The notes under the pieces: model-generated
Databases searched by the model: none
Told to the model about the DNA's origin: nothing
Seen by the model: only the letters and a program-made list of their open reading frames with translations
Position numbers and translations under genes: made by a program
Part shown: piece by piece, positions 1 through 5,879 of the stretch
Layout: every line of letters starts with the position of its first letter
Position numbering within the stretch: the stretch's first letter is position 1
Assembly (NCBI GenBank): GCA_016765515.1
Contig: JAESPT010000062.1
Location: 1 to 8,278, forward strand
Reading direction: 5' to 3'
Length of the DNA: 8,278 bases
Origin: Sneathiella sp.
GTDB taxonomy: Bacteria; Pseudomonadota; Alphaproteobacteria; Sneathiellales; Sneathiellaceae

Positions 1-1
1 C

Positions 2-139
2 GATCGCAATGATTTTGAAGCCTGCTGGCCGGCACTTCGCCGTGCCTTCGGGGTTGCGCGTCCTGCAGCGATGATGATTGAAGCTGGCCTTATTGATCCA
101 GCGATGAAAATTGAAATTGAAGTCACAGCACTCAGATAG
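2..139 (+). CDS. RidA/YjgF-like protein, C-terminal fragment (5' end outside window)
   Basis: Reading from base 2 gives 45 codons to a TAG at 137-139. The fragment contains FEACWPALRRAFG, then ARPAAMMIEAGL, and ends MKIEIEVTAL. This matches the C-terminal pattern of the RidA/YjgF/YER057c/UK114 family: a helix with a phenylalanine before the final segment, the 'xRPA' turn with the conserved arginine, and a last beta strand of alternating I/E/V residues ending in 'EVxA'. Family members form trimers; true RidA proteins hydrolyse reactive enamine/imine intermediates, while other subfamilies act in various catabolic routes. Too little is visible to name the subfamily or substrate. The gene is convergent with the HAD gene, with only 3 bp between the two stop codons. 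Family assignment rests on pattern recognition of 45 residues. Confidence 0.72.
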   Translation, partial: DRNDFEACWPALRRAFGVARPAAMMIEAGLIDPAMKIEIEVTALR

Positions 140-142
140 TTT

Positions 143-850
143 CTAAGTAAGCGCGGCCAAGAAATCGGGCAGTTCACCAATATGGGTGAGCTGTTTTAAC
201 TGCGGATGATTTTCTGGCAGATCGGCTTTTTCATGCGCCCATGTCAACGCATAGGGAATATAGACGCCCCAGGATCCGGCGTTTATTGCCGGTAAAATAT
301 CAGATTTGAGAGAGTTGCCGATCATCATGCTTCTCGCAGGTCCGTCGCCAAATTGATCAAAAATTCGCTGGTATGTCTCTGTAGTCTTTTCGCTGACAAT
401 TTCAATCGCGTCGAAGTAATCTCCCAGCCCGGATTGCGCCAGTTTTCTTTCCTGATCAAACAGGTCTCCTTTGGTAATCACAACCAACCTGTACTGACCG
501 GACAGTTTTTTGAGAGTGGTTTCAACATGGGGCAAAGGTTCCACCGGATGGTCATGCATTTCACGACCAGCGTTTAATATCTCCTGAATAACGGTTGCCG
601 GGATCTGCCCACCTGTCGCTTCGATTGCAGTTTCCACCATGGAAAGAGTGAAGCCCTTTATGCCATAGCCGTAATAGCGAAGGTTTTTCTTTTCCATTGC
701 AAGAAGGCTATCTGACAGTTCTTCCGGCTTTGTGTGATCTGCTAGAAGATCGCGAAATCGCTTTTCCGTCAGATGGAAAATATGTTCATTTTCCCAAAGG
801 GTATCATCAGCATCAAAGGCAAGTGTAGATAAAGACATAAGGTGCACCAT
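143..850 (-). CDS. HAD-superfamily hydrolase (YjjG-like, C1-capped phosphatase)
   Basis: This is a 235-residue haloacid dehalogenase-superfamily enzyme, the usual length for a single-domain HAD with a helical C1 cap. All four motifs are visible. Motif I is FDADDTLW, with nucleophile Asp13 and acid/base Asp15. Motif II is Thr126 in VVITKGD. Motif III is Lys155 in SEKT. Motif IV is GNSLKSD at 178-184, with metal-binding Asp184. The cap lies between motifs I and II (about 20-105). The family usually hydrolyses small phosphomonoesters such as nucleotides or sugar phosphates; the substrate here cannot be read from sequence and the protein should be cytosolic. A second in-frame ATG at 838 gives the protein beginning MSLSTLAFDAD, which fits the short N-termini of relatives; neither start has a strong Shine-Dalgarno, so the start is uncertain by four codons. 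The gene is divergent from the EamA transporter and appears monocistronic. Confidence 0.88.
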   Translation of the reverse strand: MVHLMSLSTLAFDADDTLWENEHIFHLTEKRFRDLLADHTKPEELSDSLLAMEKKNLRYYGYGIKGFTLSMVETAIEATGGQIPATVIQEILNAGREMHDHPVEPLPHVETTLKKLSGQYRLVVITKGDLFDQERKLAQSGLGDYFDAIEIVSEKTTETYQRIFDQFGDGPARSMMIGNSLKSDILPAINAGSWGVYIPYALTWAHEKADLPENHPQLKQLTHIGELPDFLAALT

Positions 851-869
851 AGGTGTCGCAGGAATAAGG

Positions 870-899
870 ACAGTAGAAAATTGAACGAAGCTTTGTCAA
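870..899 (-). promoter_or_regulatory. Candidate sigma-70 promoter for the HAD hydrolase gene
   Basis: On the minus strand a perfect TTGACA (899-894) is followed after 18 bases by TACTGT (875-870), which keeps the three most conserved -10 positions (TAnnnT). Transcription would start near 863, leaving a leader of about 13 nt to the ATG at 850 or about 25 nt to the ATG at 838. The -35 is consensus but the -10 is weak, so this is a plausible prediction only. Confidence 0.35.
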
Positions 900-916
900 A
901 TAATACGCGTTAGAAA

Positions 917-940
917 AATTCATTTGTACTTGTATGAATT
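917..940. promoter_or_regulatory. 7-bp inverted repeat in the divergent intergenic region (candidate operator)
   Basis: AATTCAT (917-923) and ATGAATT (934-940) are perfect reverse complements separated by 10 bp. The centre-to-centre distance is 17 bp, between one and two helical turns. The repeat lies 19 bp upstream of the EamA transporter ATG and overlaps TATGAA (933-938), a possible -10 for that gene. A smaller palindrome, CTCGTCGAG, follows directly at 941-949. A dimeric repressor site is possible; no regulator gene is adjacent and AT-rich repeats of this size can arise by chance. Confidence 0.25.
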
Positions 941-958
941 CTCGTCGAGTAATGGGGC

Positions 959-1837
959 ATGGTAAAAAACATGTCAGATAATGCGCGTGGTGCGTTCTTT
1001 ATGGCCGTCTGTATGGCGGCCTTTGGTATTAATGACGCTTTGATGAAATTGGCGTCAGAACATTTCAGCCTGATTCAAGCTATGTTTGTTCGGTCAATAT
1101 TTACAACGCTGTTGCTTGGTGGTTTCGCCTGGCATAAGAAAGCATTGTTTATAGCGGTTCCGAAAAAAGACAGAAAACTCATTTTTTTTCGGATCGTGGG
1201 GGAAATACTGGGGTCGTTTCTGTTTCTGACGGCTATTTTTAATATGCCGCTTGCCAATGCGACCGCTATTCTTCAATCAATGCCATTGGCCGTTACACTG
1301 GGCGGCGCGGTCTTTCTAGGTGAAGCTGTTGGTTGGCGGCGATATTTGGCAGTTTTAATTGGTTTTTCTGCCGTGATGATAATTGTCCGGCCCGGCACAG
1401 AAGGATTTAATACGTATTCTTTTTTCGCTCTTGCTGCCGTTGCACTGCTTGTCTTGCGGGATTTATCGACGCGGCGAATTTCATCGCAAATACCTTCTTC
1501 CTTTGTCTCGTTCCTATCTTCGGCAGCAATAATGCTGACAACAGGATTCCTGCTTCCTTTTACCGACTGGGTGCCCCTCAGTGTCGAAAATACATCCCTC
1601 CTTTTCGCGGCTTCTCTCTTTGTTATATTTGGCTATGTCTTTAGCGTATCTGCTATGCGAATAGGAGAAATTGGGTTCGTATCCCCCTTCCGCTACACGA
1701 TTTTGTTGTGGTCAATTGTCTTGGGTGTTTTGGTTTTTGGCGATATTCCAGATTTCTGGACGATTGTTGGAAGCGCGCTCGTTGTCGTGACCGGCATCTA
1801 TACTTTTTACAGGGAGCAGAAAATGGCACACAGATAA
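959..1837 (+). CDS. EamA/DMT-family transporter (10-TM drug/metabolite transporter)
   Basis: This is a 292-residue polytopic inner-membrane protein of the drug/metabolite transporter superfamily, at the usual length for a 10-helix, two-repeat EamA protein. Each repeat ends with the family signature: first FLGEAVGWRRYLAVLIG followed by VRPG (about 119-146), then VFGDIPDFWTIVGSALVV followed by IYTFYRE (about 259-285). The motif ATAILQSMPLAVTLGGAVFLGE (101-122) is the typical helix 4/5 of the first repeat. The charged ends KK (69-70) and RR (172-173) fall in predicted cytoplasmic loops. EamA proteins export or import amino acids, nucleotides, metabolites or drugs; the substrate cannot be deduced here. 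ATG 959 has a weak GAG nine bases upstream. An in-frame ATG at 971 (MSDNARG) matches the usual N-terminus of alphaproteobacterial relatives and is a real alternative. The gene stands alone, divergent from the HAD gene and convergent with the sensor kinase. Confidence 0.9.
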   Translation: MVKNMSDNARGAFFMAVCMAAFGINDALMKLASEHFSLIQAMFVRSIFTTLLLGGFAWHKKALFIAVPKKDRKLIFFRIVGEILGSFLFLTAIFNMPLANATAILQSMPLAVTLGGAVFLGEAVGWRRYLAVLIGFSAVMIIVRPGTEGFNTYSFFALAAVALLVLRDLSTRRISSQIPSSFVSFLSSAAIMLTTGFLLPFTDWVPLSVENTSLLFAASLFVIFGYVFSVSAMRIGEIGFVSPFRYTILLWSIVLGVLVFGDIPDFWTIVGSALVVVTGIYTFYREQKMAHR

Positions 1838-1894
1838 CAGCCATAGCTCTCTTTTATTATCTAGAAGTATGTGCAAGATTATCGGTTGATAAAA

Positions 1895-4800
1895 CTAAGC
1901 AATTTCGAGTTTTTGAGAAAGTTCCTCCCACCATTCTATTGTTTCTCGAGCAACCTCCTCCAGGGTTTGGTTGAGGTGTTTGACAGCTTCCAGATCGTCT
2001 GCTTTTTCTTCTATTGTTGCGGCCAGATACATAATCTTAATGGCACCAACCGACCCACAAGAGCTTTTGATTGAATGGGCCGCTCGCCGAATGGTCTCTG
2101 TATCCGCGGCTTCGATACCATCTCTGATTTCTGCCGCCAGAGTGTTCAAATTATCCGGTGCATTCCTCAGTATTTTCAAAGCAACAGTATCACTCAATGC
2201 GTCAAATAGGGCTGTAACAACACTTTCATCACCAATCGGACCAAACGATTGTAATTCCGGAGAAAGAGTCTGGATTGTTTCAATTTTTCCTACTTCCGGG
2301 ACCTTGGAAACTTCAGTTACAGAAGAAGCCTTTTCATTGTCCCCGTTTACTTTCTGGTCATCGACATTTTCTACTGGAGAGGTTTCTGTCTGTTTGGGGA
2401 GCCACTTATTGAGTGCTTCCTTTATATGCTCTGGATTAATCGGCTTAGAAACATAGTCATTCATGCCCGCATCCAAACATCTCTGCTTATCTTCTTTCAA
2501 TGCGTTGGCTGTTAGGGCAACTATTGGAATCTCCGGGTTTTTTACACGAGAGTCTGTGCTCCTCACTATACGTGTTGCTTCGAAACCGTCCATTTCCGGC
2601 ATTTGACAGTCCATAAAAACGATATCATAGGAAAGCTCTTTCAAGGCAATCAGAGCTTCTAAGCCATTTGCTGCTAAATCCACGTGCAGGCCATGGTTTT
2701 GCAGTATTCCCTTTATTACCATTTGATTGATGGGATTATCTTCCACGGCAAGAACTCTGGCACGAAATTGCTGATATTCATGCAGCATATGTTTTGTGAT
2801 CATCGTTTTAATGCCACCATTATCTTTTTTTCCAGCGAGAAAGAGGAGGCAATTGTATAAATCAGATTGTTGAATTGGTTTTGGCAAATAGGCACTGAAG
2901 CCTTTTCTTTCTGCAGCTCCAGCGTCTCCTTTTTGCGATTGAGACGACATCAGAACTAAATTGATCTCTGAGATCTGATCATCTGAAATGAGCTTTCCCG
3001 CTAATTCCATGCCGTCCATACCTGGCATTTGCATGTCAATAATTGCTGTTGTGAAAGGTTTTCCGATGGAGGTTTCTTGCATGGCAATTCGCATTGCATG
3101 GGGACCATTGCGCGCAGAATAAAACTCGAGTCCCCATGCAGAACAGAGAGCCTGAAGCAGTTCCCGATTGGTTTCATTATCATCAACAATCAGAATTTTT
3201 TCGTTGCGTATATTTCCAGTTTCATAGCGCGGTGCCTCACTGGCTGAATTCTTTAGGATAACCGTGAACCAGAAGGTGGATCCTTTTCCGAGCTCACTTG
3301 TAATTCCAACTTCTCCTCCCATAAGTTCTGTCAAATGCTTAACGATCGATAATCCGAGGCCGGTGCCTCCAAACTCTCTCGTTGTTGAGCCATCCGCTTG
3401 AGTGAATTTTTCAAAAAGACGGGACTGAAGATTGCTTGGCACTCCGATACCTGTATCTGCAACCTCGAACCGGAGACAGGAATGATTATTGGGTAAAGGC
3501 TCGTTGAAGACGGATACAGTGATTTCACCCTGCTCAGTGAATTTAATCGCGTTTCCAACAAGATTTGTGAGTATCTGCCGAATTCTACCTGGATCACCAA
3601 TAAAGAAATTTGATGGTACAGGAGTCGCTGGACATATAAATTCCAGATTTTTGTTGGACGCCTGATATGAAGTGGAATTGGCAAAGTCTTTGATCAACGC
3701 GGATAAATTAAAATCGAGTAGCTCCAGTTCCAATTTACCGGCTTCAATTTTGGAAAAATCAAGAATATCGTTGAGGATCACCAAGAGTGATTCTGCGCTA
3801 TGCCGAATAGTATTGGCATTATTTCGTTGGTCGTCGTTAAGCGGTGTATCCAAAAGCAAATTGGTCATACCAATCACACCGTTCATAGGGGTGCGAATTT
3901 CATGGCTCATATTTGCCAGAAATTCTGATTTTAACTTGGTTGCGGCTTCTGCCTCATTTTTCGCTTTCATTAAAGCGTTTCGAGTGTCCTCCAGTTTGAT
4001 ATGTGCCTGAACAGAGTCCATCAGCAGGCCAACGAGGGGGATACCATATGCAATTATTTTCAGATAATGGGCAATATTGAAGTGGTTGTCGAACAAACTG
4101 GACGAGCCGAATGCCATGTGGGCTTCCAAGATGGCATTTGGCATCAATGTTATCAGAAGACTTGATGTGAAAAGGGAGGGCCGCCTTTTGTGGAGCTTCC
4201 AAAAAAGAGGAGCCGCGATAAAATAAAGAACTAAGGGGACAACATCATAGGGTCTCGTGATGATCGCGTCAGGAAACTGTGTGGTCGGCAGAGTACTACT
4301 GATGGCGGAAAAATGTACCAATGTGTAGGCAATACCCACGAAAACGGCGCTAATTAACAGCACAAAGGGAAGCTCGTTTTTCTTTTTTGAGTTTGTTTTC
4401 CTATAAATAGTCAGGATGAGAGCGGCACCCGTTATCAGGATAAGCACGCTGAACATTCGGGAAAGTGCCCAGGTGAAGGGAATTAGCTTGGCGTTATCGG
4501 CGACTGCATCAATAAGCCGGGTGGCTGCTAATGTGTGAAAAGCGTCGGTTAAGCCTGCTGATAACAACGCGACGCCGATGATCGGGACTGTTATGTCATT
4601 ATTTATTCGGTAATGGGCGAATGGCAGAAGTGCTGTAATAATAGCAATAGTGACTGAACTCCATTCAAGGAGCGCATGCTGAAGACCTCCGGCAAGTGCC
4701 TGGAACATTTTGTCTGCCACAATCGCCTTGGACAGCTCCTGTTGTGCCAGTTCTTGAATGTTGAAAGTTGTGCTTTGGGAGGCAAAATCGACGCCGGACA

Positions 4801-4897
4801 GGGTTAGAATTATTGGCCCCAGACACAGAATTAGAGTTGCAGCAATAAAGAGCCAGTATTCAGGAAGGATAGGTTTTTCAATCGGCGAATATTTCAT
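1895..4897 (-). CDS. Membrane-bound hybrid sensor histidine kinase (HisKA-HATPase-REC-REC-HPt)
   Basis: This is a 1000-residue tripartite hybrid kinase of BarA/EvgS-like layout; numbering is from the ATG at 4897. Residues 14-295 form a membrane sensor with about seven or eight hydrophobic helices and one larger loop at 36-74. The stretch [13 protein letters not shown] (113-125) recalls MASE3-type membrane sensor domains, which is inference. A helical linker (296-326) leads to HisKA with [10 protein letters not shown] and phospho-acceptor His332. The ATPase domain shows the N box (Asn449), G1 DTGIG (481-485), F box FEKF (495) and G2 GGTGLGLS (510). REC1 has Asp572/573, acceptor Asp621, Ser651 and Lys673. 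REC2 has Glu719/Asp720, acceptor Asp763, Thr796 and Lys818. A charged, Ser/Thr/Val-rich linker (about 835-885) precedes the HPt domain with His941 ([11 protein letters not shown]). Every phosphorelay residue is intact. No response regulator lies nearby, so its target and stimulus are unknown. ATG 4897 is preferred because GGAG sits 8 bases upstream; a TTG at 4915 would add six residues. Confidence 0.93.
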   Translation of the reverse strand: MKYSPIEKPILPEYWLFIAATLILCLGPIILTLSGVDFASQSTTFNIQELAQQELSKAIVADKMFQALAGGLQHALLEWSSVTIAIITALLPFAHYRINNDITVPIIGVALLSAGLTDAFHTLAATRLIDAVADNAKLIPFTWALSRMFSVLILITGAALILTIYRKTNSKKKNELPFVLLISAVFVGIAYTLVHFSAISSTLPTTQFPDAIITRPYDVVPLVLYFIAAPLFWKLHKRRPSLFTSSLLITLMPNAILEAHMAFGSSSLFDNHFNIAHYLKIIAYGIPLVGLLMDSVQAHIKLEDTRNALMKAKNEAEAATKLKSEFLANMSHEIRTPMNGVIGMTNLLLDTPLNDDQRNNANTIRHSAESLLVILNDILDFSKIEAGKLELELLDFNLSALIKDFANSTSYQASNKNLEFICPATPVPSNFFIGDPGRIRQILTNLVGNAIKFTEQGEITVSVFNEPLPNNHSCLRFEVADTGIGVPSNLQSRLFEKFTQADGSTTREFGGTGLGLSIVKHLTELMGGEVGITSELGKGSTFWFTVILKNSASEAPRYETGNIRNEKILIVDDNETNRELLQALCSAWGLEFYSARNGPHAMRIAMQETSIGKPFTTAIIDMQMPGMDGMELAGKLISDDQISEINLVLMSSQSQKGDAGAAERKGFSAYLPKPIQQSDLYNCLLFLAGKKDNGGIKTMITKHMLHEYQQFRARVLAVEDNPINQMVIKGILQNHGLHVDLAANGLEALIALKELSYDIVFMDCQMPEMDGFEATRIVRSTDSRVKNPEIPIVALTANALKEDKQRCLDAGMNDYVSKPINPEHIKEALNKWLPKQTETSPVENVDDQKVNGDNEKASSVTEVSKVPEVGKIETIQTLSPELQSFGPIGDESVVTALFDALSDTVALKILRNAPDNLNTLAAEIRDGIEAADTETIRRAAHSIKSSCGSVGAIKIMYLAATIEEKADDLEAVKHLNQTLEEVARETIEWWEELSQKLEIA

Positions 4898-5037
4898 GAA
4901 AAACACTCCGGGCAAAAGCAGGCGTACTGAGGTCGGTCACAGGCGCAGGAAGGGGGAGAAATTTTTAAAGTTGAAGGAAATGCGATTATACTGATTTGGA
5001 ATAGCCTTCGCACAGTGTTCTCCTGTGTACCAAACAT
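4894..5037 (-). CDS. Possible 47-aa cysteine-rich small protein or leader peptide upstream of the kinase
   Basis: A frame from ATG 5037 runs 47 codons to a TGA at 4896-4894 that overlaps the kinase ATG as ATGA, the classic arrangement for translational coupling. An in-frame GTG at 5013 has AGGAG six bases upstream and would give 39 residues. ATG 5037 itself lacks a clear ribosome site. The C-terminal third carries five cysteines (CAC, then YACFCPEC), resembling a small metal or disulfide motif, and an RRLF-hydrophobic stretch lies near the N-terminus. I recognise no family. A TATAAT box lies inside this frame, so if that is the only kinase promoter the ORF would not be transcribed from it. 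Frames of this size occur by chance and the GTG codon lies inside a short palindrome, so this is a candidate only. Confidence 0.2.
   Translation of the reverse strand: MFGTQENTVRRLFQISIIAFPSTLKISPPSCACDRPQYACFCPECFS
4906..4909 (-). promoter_or_regulatory. Shine-Dalgarno GGAG that fixes the kinase start at ATG 4897
   Basis: The minus strand reads GGAGTGTTTTTCATG, so GGAG lies 8 bases before the ATG at 4897-4895. The longer reading frame would begin with TTG at 4915 and would place this GGAG inside the coding sequence. No comparable site precedes that TTG. This supports MKYSPIEKP as the true N-terminus. Confidence 0.65.
4985..4990 (-). promoter_or_regulatory. Candidate -10 box (TATAAT) for the histidine kinase gene
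   Basis: The minus strand carries a perfect TATAAT at 4990-4985 in a region that is otherwise not coding for any recognised protein. Transcription would begin near 4978, giving a leader of about 80 nt before ATG 4897. The best -35 at 17-bp spacing is GTGCGA (5013-5008), a poor match, so either an activator is needed or the box is fortuitous. The CACAG/CTGTG repeat at 5011-5027 would sit at about -33 to -49, a position suited to an activator or repressor. Confidence 0.33.
5011..5027. repeat. Short inverted repeat CACAG-N7-CTGTG upstream of the kinase -10 box
   Basis: CACAG (5011-5015) and CTGTG (5023-5027) are perfect 5-bp inverted arms with 7 bp between them. The element lies 20 bp upstream of the TATAAT on the minus strand and covers the weak -35 position. 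It could bind a dimeric regulator, or in RNA could form a small hairpin that masks the AGGAG at 5024-5020. Five-base arms are weak evidence on their own. Confidence 0.2.
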
Positions 5038-5077
5038 GGTTGGAGTCGCCGTTTAAAGGTGAATACTGGGCAACTCG

Positions 5078-5159
5078 ATAGACCTGAAGACTATTCTTTT
5101 AGTATTAATAAAAGCTAAATTAATTAATACTAAATAACTAAAAACCCTCAAAGGTCTAT
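5078..5159. repeat. Nested AT-rich inverted repeat between amidotransferase and kinase genes
   Basis: Two perfect inverted repeats are nested. The inner arms are TTTAGTATTAAT (5098-5109) and ATTAATACTAAA (5123-5134), 12 bp each with a 13-bp loop. The outer arms are ATAGACCT (5078-5085) and AGGTCTAT (5152-5159), 8 bp each. The unpaired joints are 12 and 17 bases long. The element begins 15 bp past the amidotransferase stop and ends about 180 bp before the kinase start. It lacks a GC-rich stem followed by a T run, so it is not a standard intrinsic terminator. It may be an mRNA 3'-end or processing structure, a DNA-binding site, or the remnant of a small palindromic repeat element. No copy is present elsewhere in this window. 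Confidence 0.5.
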
Positions 5160-5174
5160 GCCATAAAGGACTGA

Positions 5175-5879
5175 CTATGGGCTTTGAGCAGATAAGATCC
5201 TCTTGATAATTATACTATATTCTGCGTGATCATCCGGGTTGTTGTTAACAGATTGAGCTGCATCTGCAACTGTATCCGGCAAGGCGACGTTGCGCCTAAC
5301 TTCAATAAGATCACTTGTAAACGCGGCTGAATGTTCCGGATGCGGCTGCAGTGAAACACAGTTAGGAGAATATTGAAGTCCGGCAAATTCACAGAATTCT
5401 GACGTATGGGTGACTGTCGCACTCGGTGGACATTTGATCACTTGATCTTGATGAAAAGCGCGTATTCGAATGACACGCCCGGACTTCAGGTCTTTATATT
5501 CTTGTAGTCCAACGCCCCAGCCTTTCGGGGATTTTTTCACAGTTCCGCCCAGTGCCTGGGCCATAATTTGGTGGCCGAAACAAATACCAACAGTGGGTAT
5601 TCGTGCGGCAACAAGTTTACGGATGAAGTCTTCAAGGGGAGGAATCCAGTCATGTGTCTCATAGGCACCATGTTTAGACCCAGTGATTATCCAGCCGTCA
5701 CATTCTGAGGGGGCTTCCGGAAACACGCCCTCAACAACGGGGTAGGTTACATATTCGAAAGCATCCTGTCCCAACATGTCCTGAAACATATCAGGATATT
5801 CGCCGTGGATTTCAGCCAAGGGAGCGCCAACGATCCCGGTTTGCAAGATGCCAATTCTATTCAACGATATACTCTTCAT
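5175..5879 (-). CDS. Class I glutamine amidotransferase (GMP-synthase-like GATase1 family)
   Basis: This 234-residue stand-alone class I (triad) glutamine amidotransferase shows the nucleophile elbow VGICFGHQIMAQALGG with Cys100, followed by the catalytic pair His180 and Glu182 in LQPHPEH. The motif DGWIITGSKHGAY (61-73) matches the oxyanion-side 'GSxxGxY' loop of the GMP-synthase-like branch (COG0518-type), and AFHQDQV (141-147) matches the conserved 'HxDxV' segment of that branch. The triad is intact, so the protein should hydrolyse glutamine or a gamma-glutamyl compound. No synthase domain is fused, so the acceptor is unknown. It probably acts in the cytosol, as no signal peptide is seen. 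Its ATG overlaps the stop of the formate dehydrogenase gene by one base (TAATG, 5881-5877) and lacks a good Shine-Dalgarno of its own, which implies translational coupling. Biosynthetic GMP synthase GuaA itself is excluded because the ATP-pyrophosphatase half is missing. Confidence 0.88.
   Translation of the reverse strand: MKSISLNRIGILQTGIVGAPLAEIHGEYPDMFQDMLGQDAFEYVTYPVVEGVFPEAPSECDGWIITGSKHGAYETHDWIPPLEDFIRKLVAARIPTVGICFGHQIMAQALGGTVKKSPKGWGVGLQEYKDLKSGRVIRIRAFHQDQVIKCPPSATVTHTSEFCEFAGLQYSPNCVSLQPHPEHSAAFTSDLIEVRRNVALPDTVADAAQSVNNNPDDHAEYSIIIKRILSAQSP

Noticed and set aside
1832..1892. Possible terminators between the convergent EamA and kinase genes (AGATAA/TTATCT at 1832-1862 and TTATC-GGTT-GATAA at 1879-1892)
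   Set aside because: The stems are only 5-6 bp and A/T-rich, the first has a 19-nt loop, and neither is followed by a T run on either strand, so an intrinsic terminator is not supported.
1971..2456. 161-codon open frame on the + strand opposite the kinase C-terminus
   Set aside because: It lies fully antisense to the REC2-linker-HPt part of a clearly real gene, resembles no family and has the Ser/Ala-rich composition typical of antisense shadows.
3331..3684. 117-codon minus-strand frame inside the kinase
   Set aside because: It overlaps the HATPase domain in another frame on the same strand; the kinase frame carries all conserved motifs, so this is a shadow.
4895..4915. TTG start at 4915 for the kinase
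   Set aside because: It is in frame but would bury the GGAG that is ideally spaced for ATG 4897; TTG is a rarer start and no ribosome site precedes it.
5089..5160. AT-rich stretch considered as a replication origin or attachment site
   Set aside because: No DnaA-box array, no iteron series, no tRNA gene or integrase nearby; only the inverted repeats themselves are visible.
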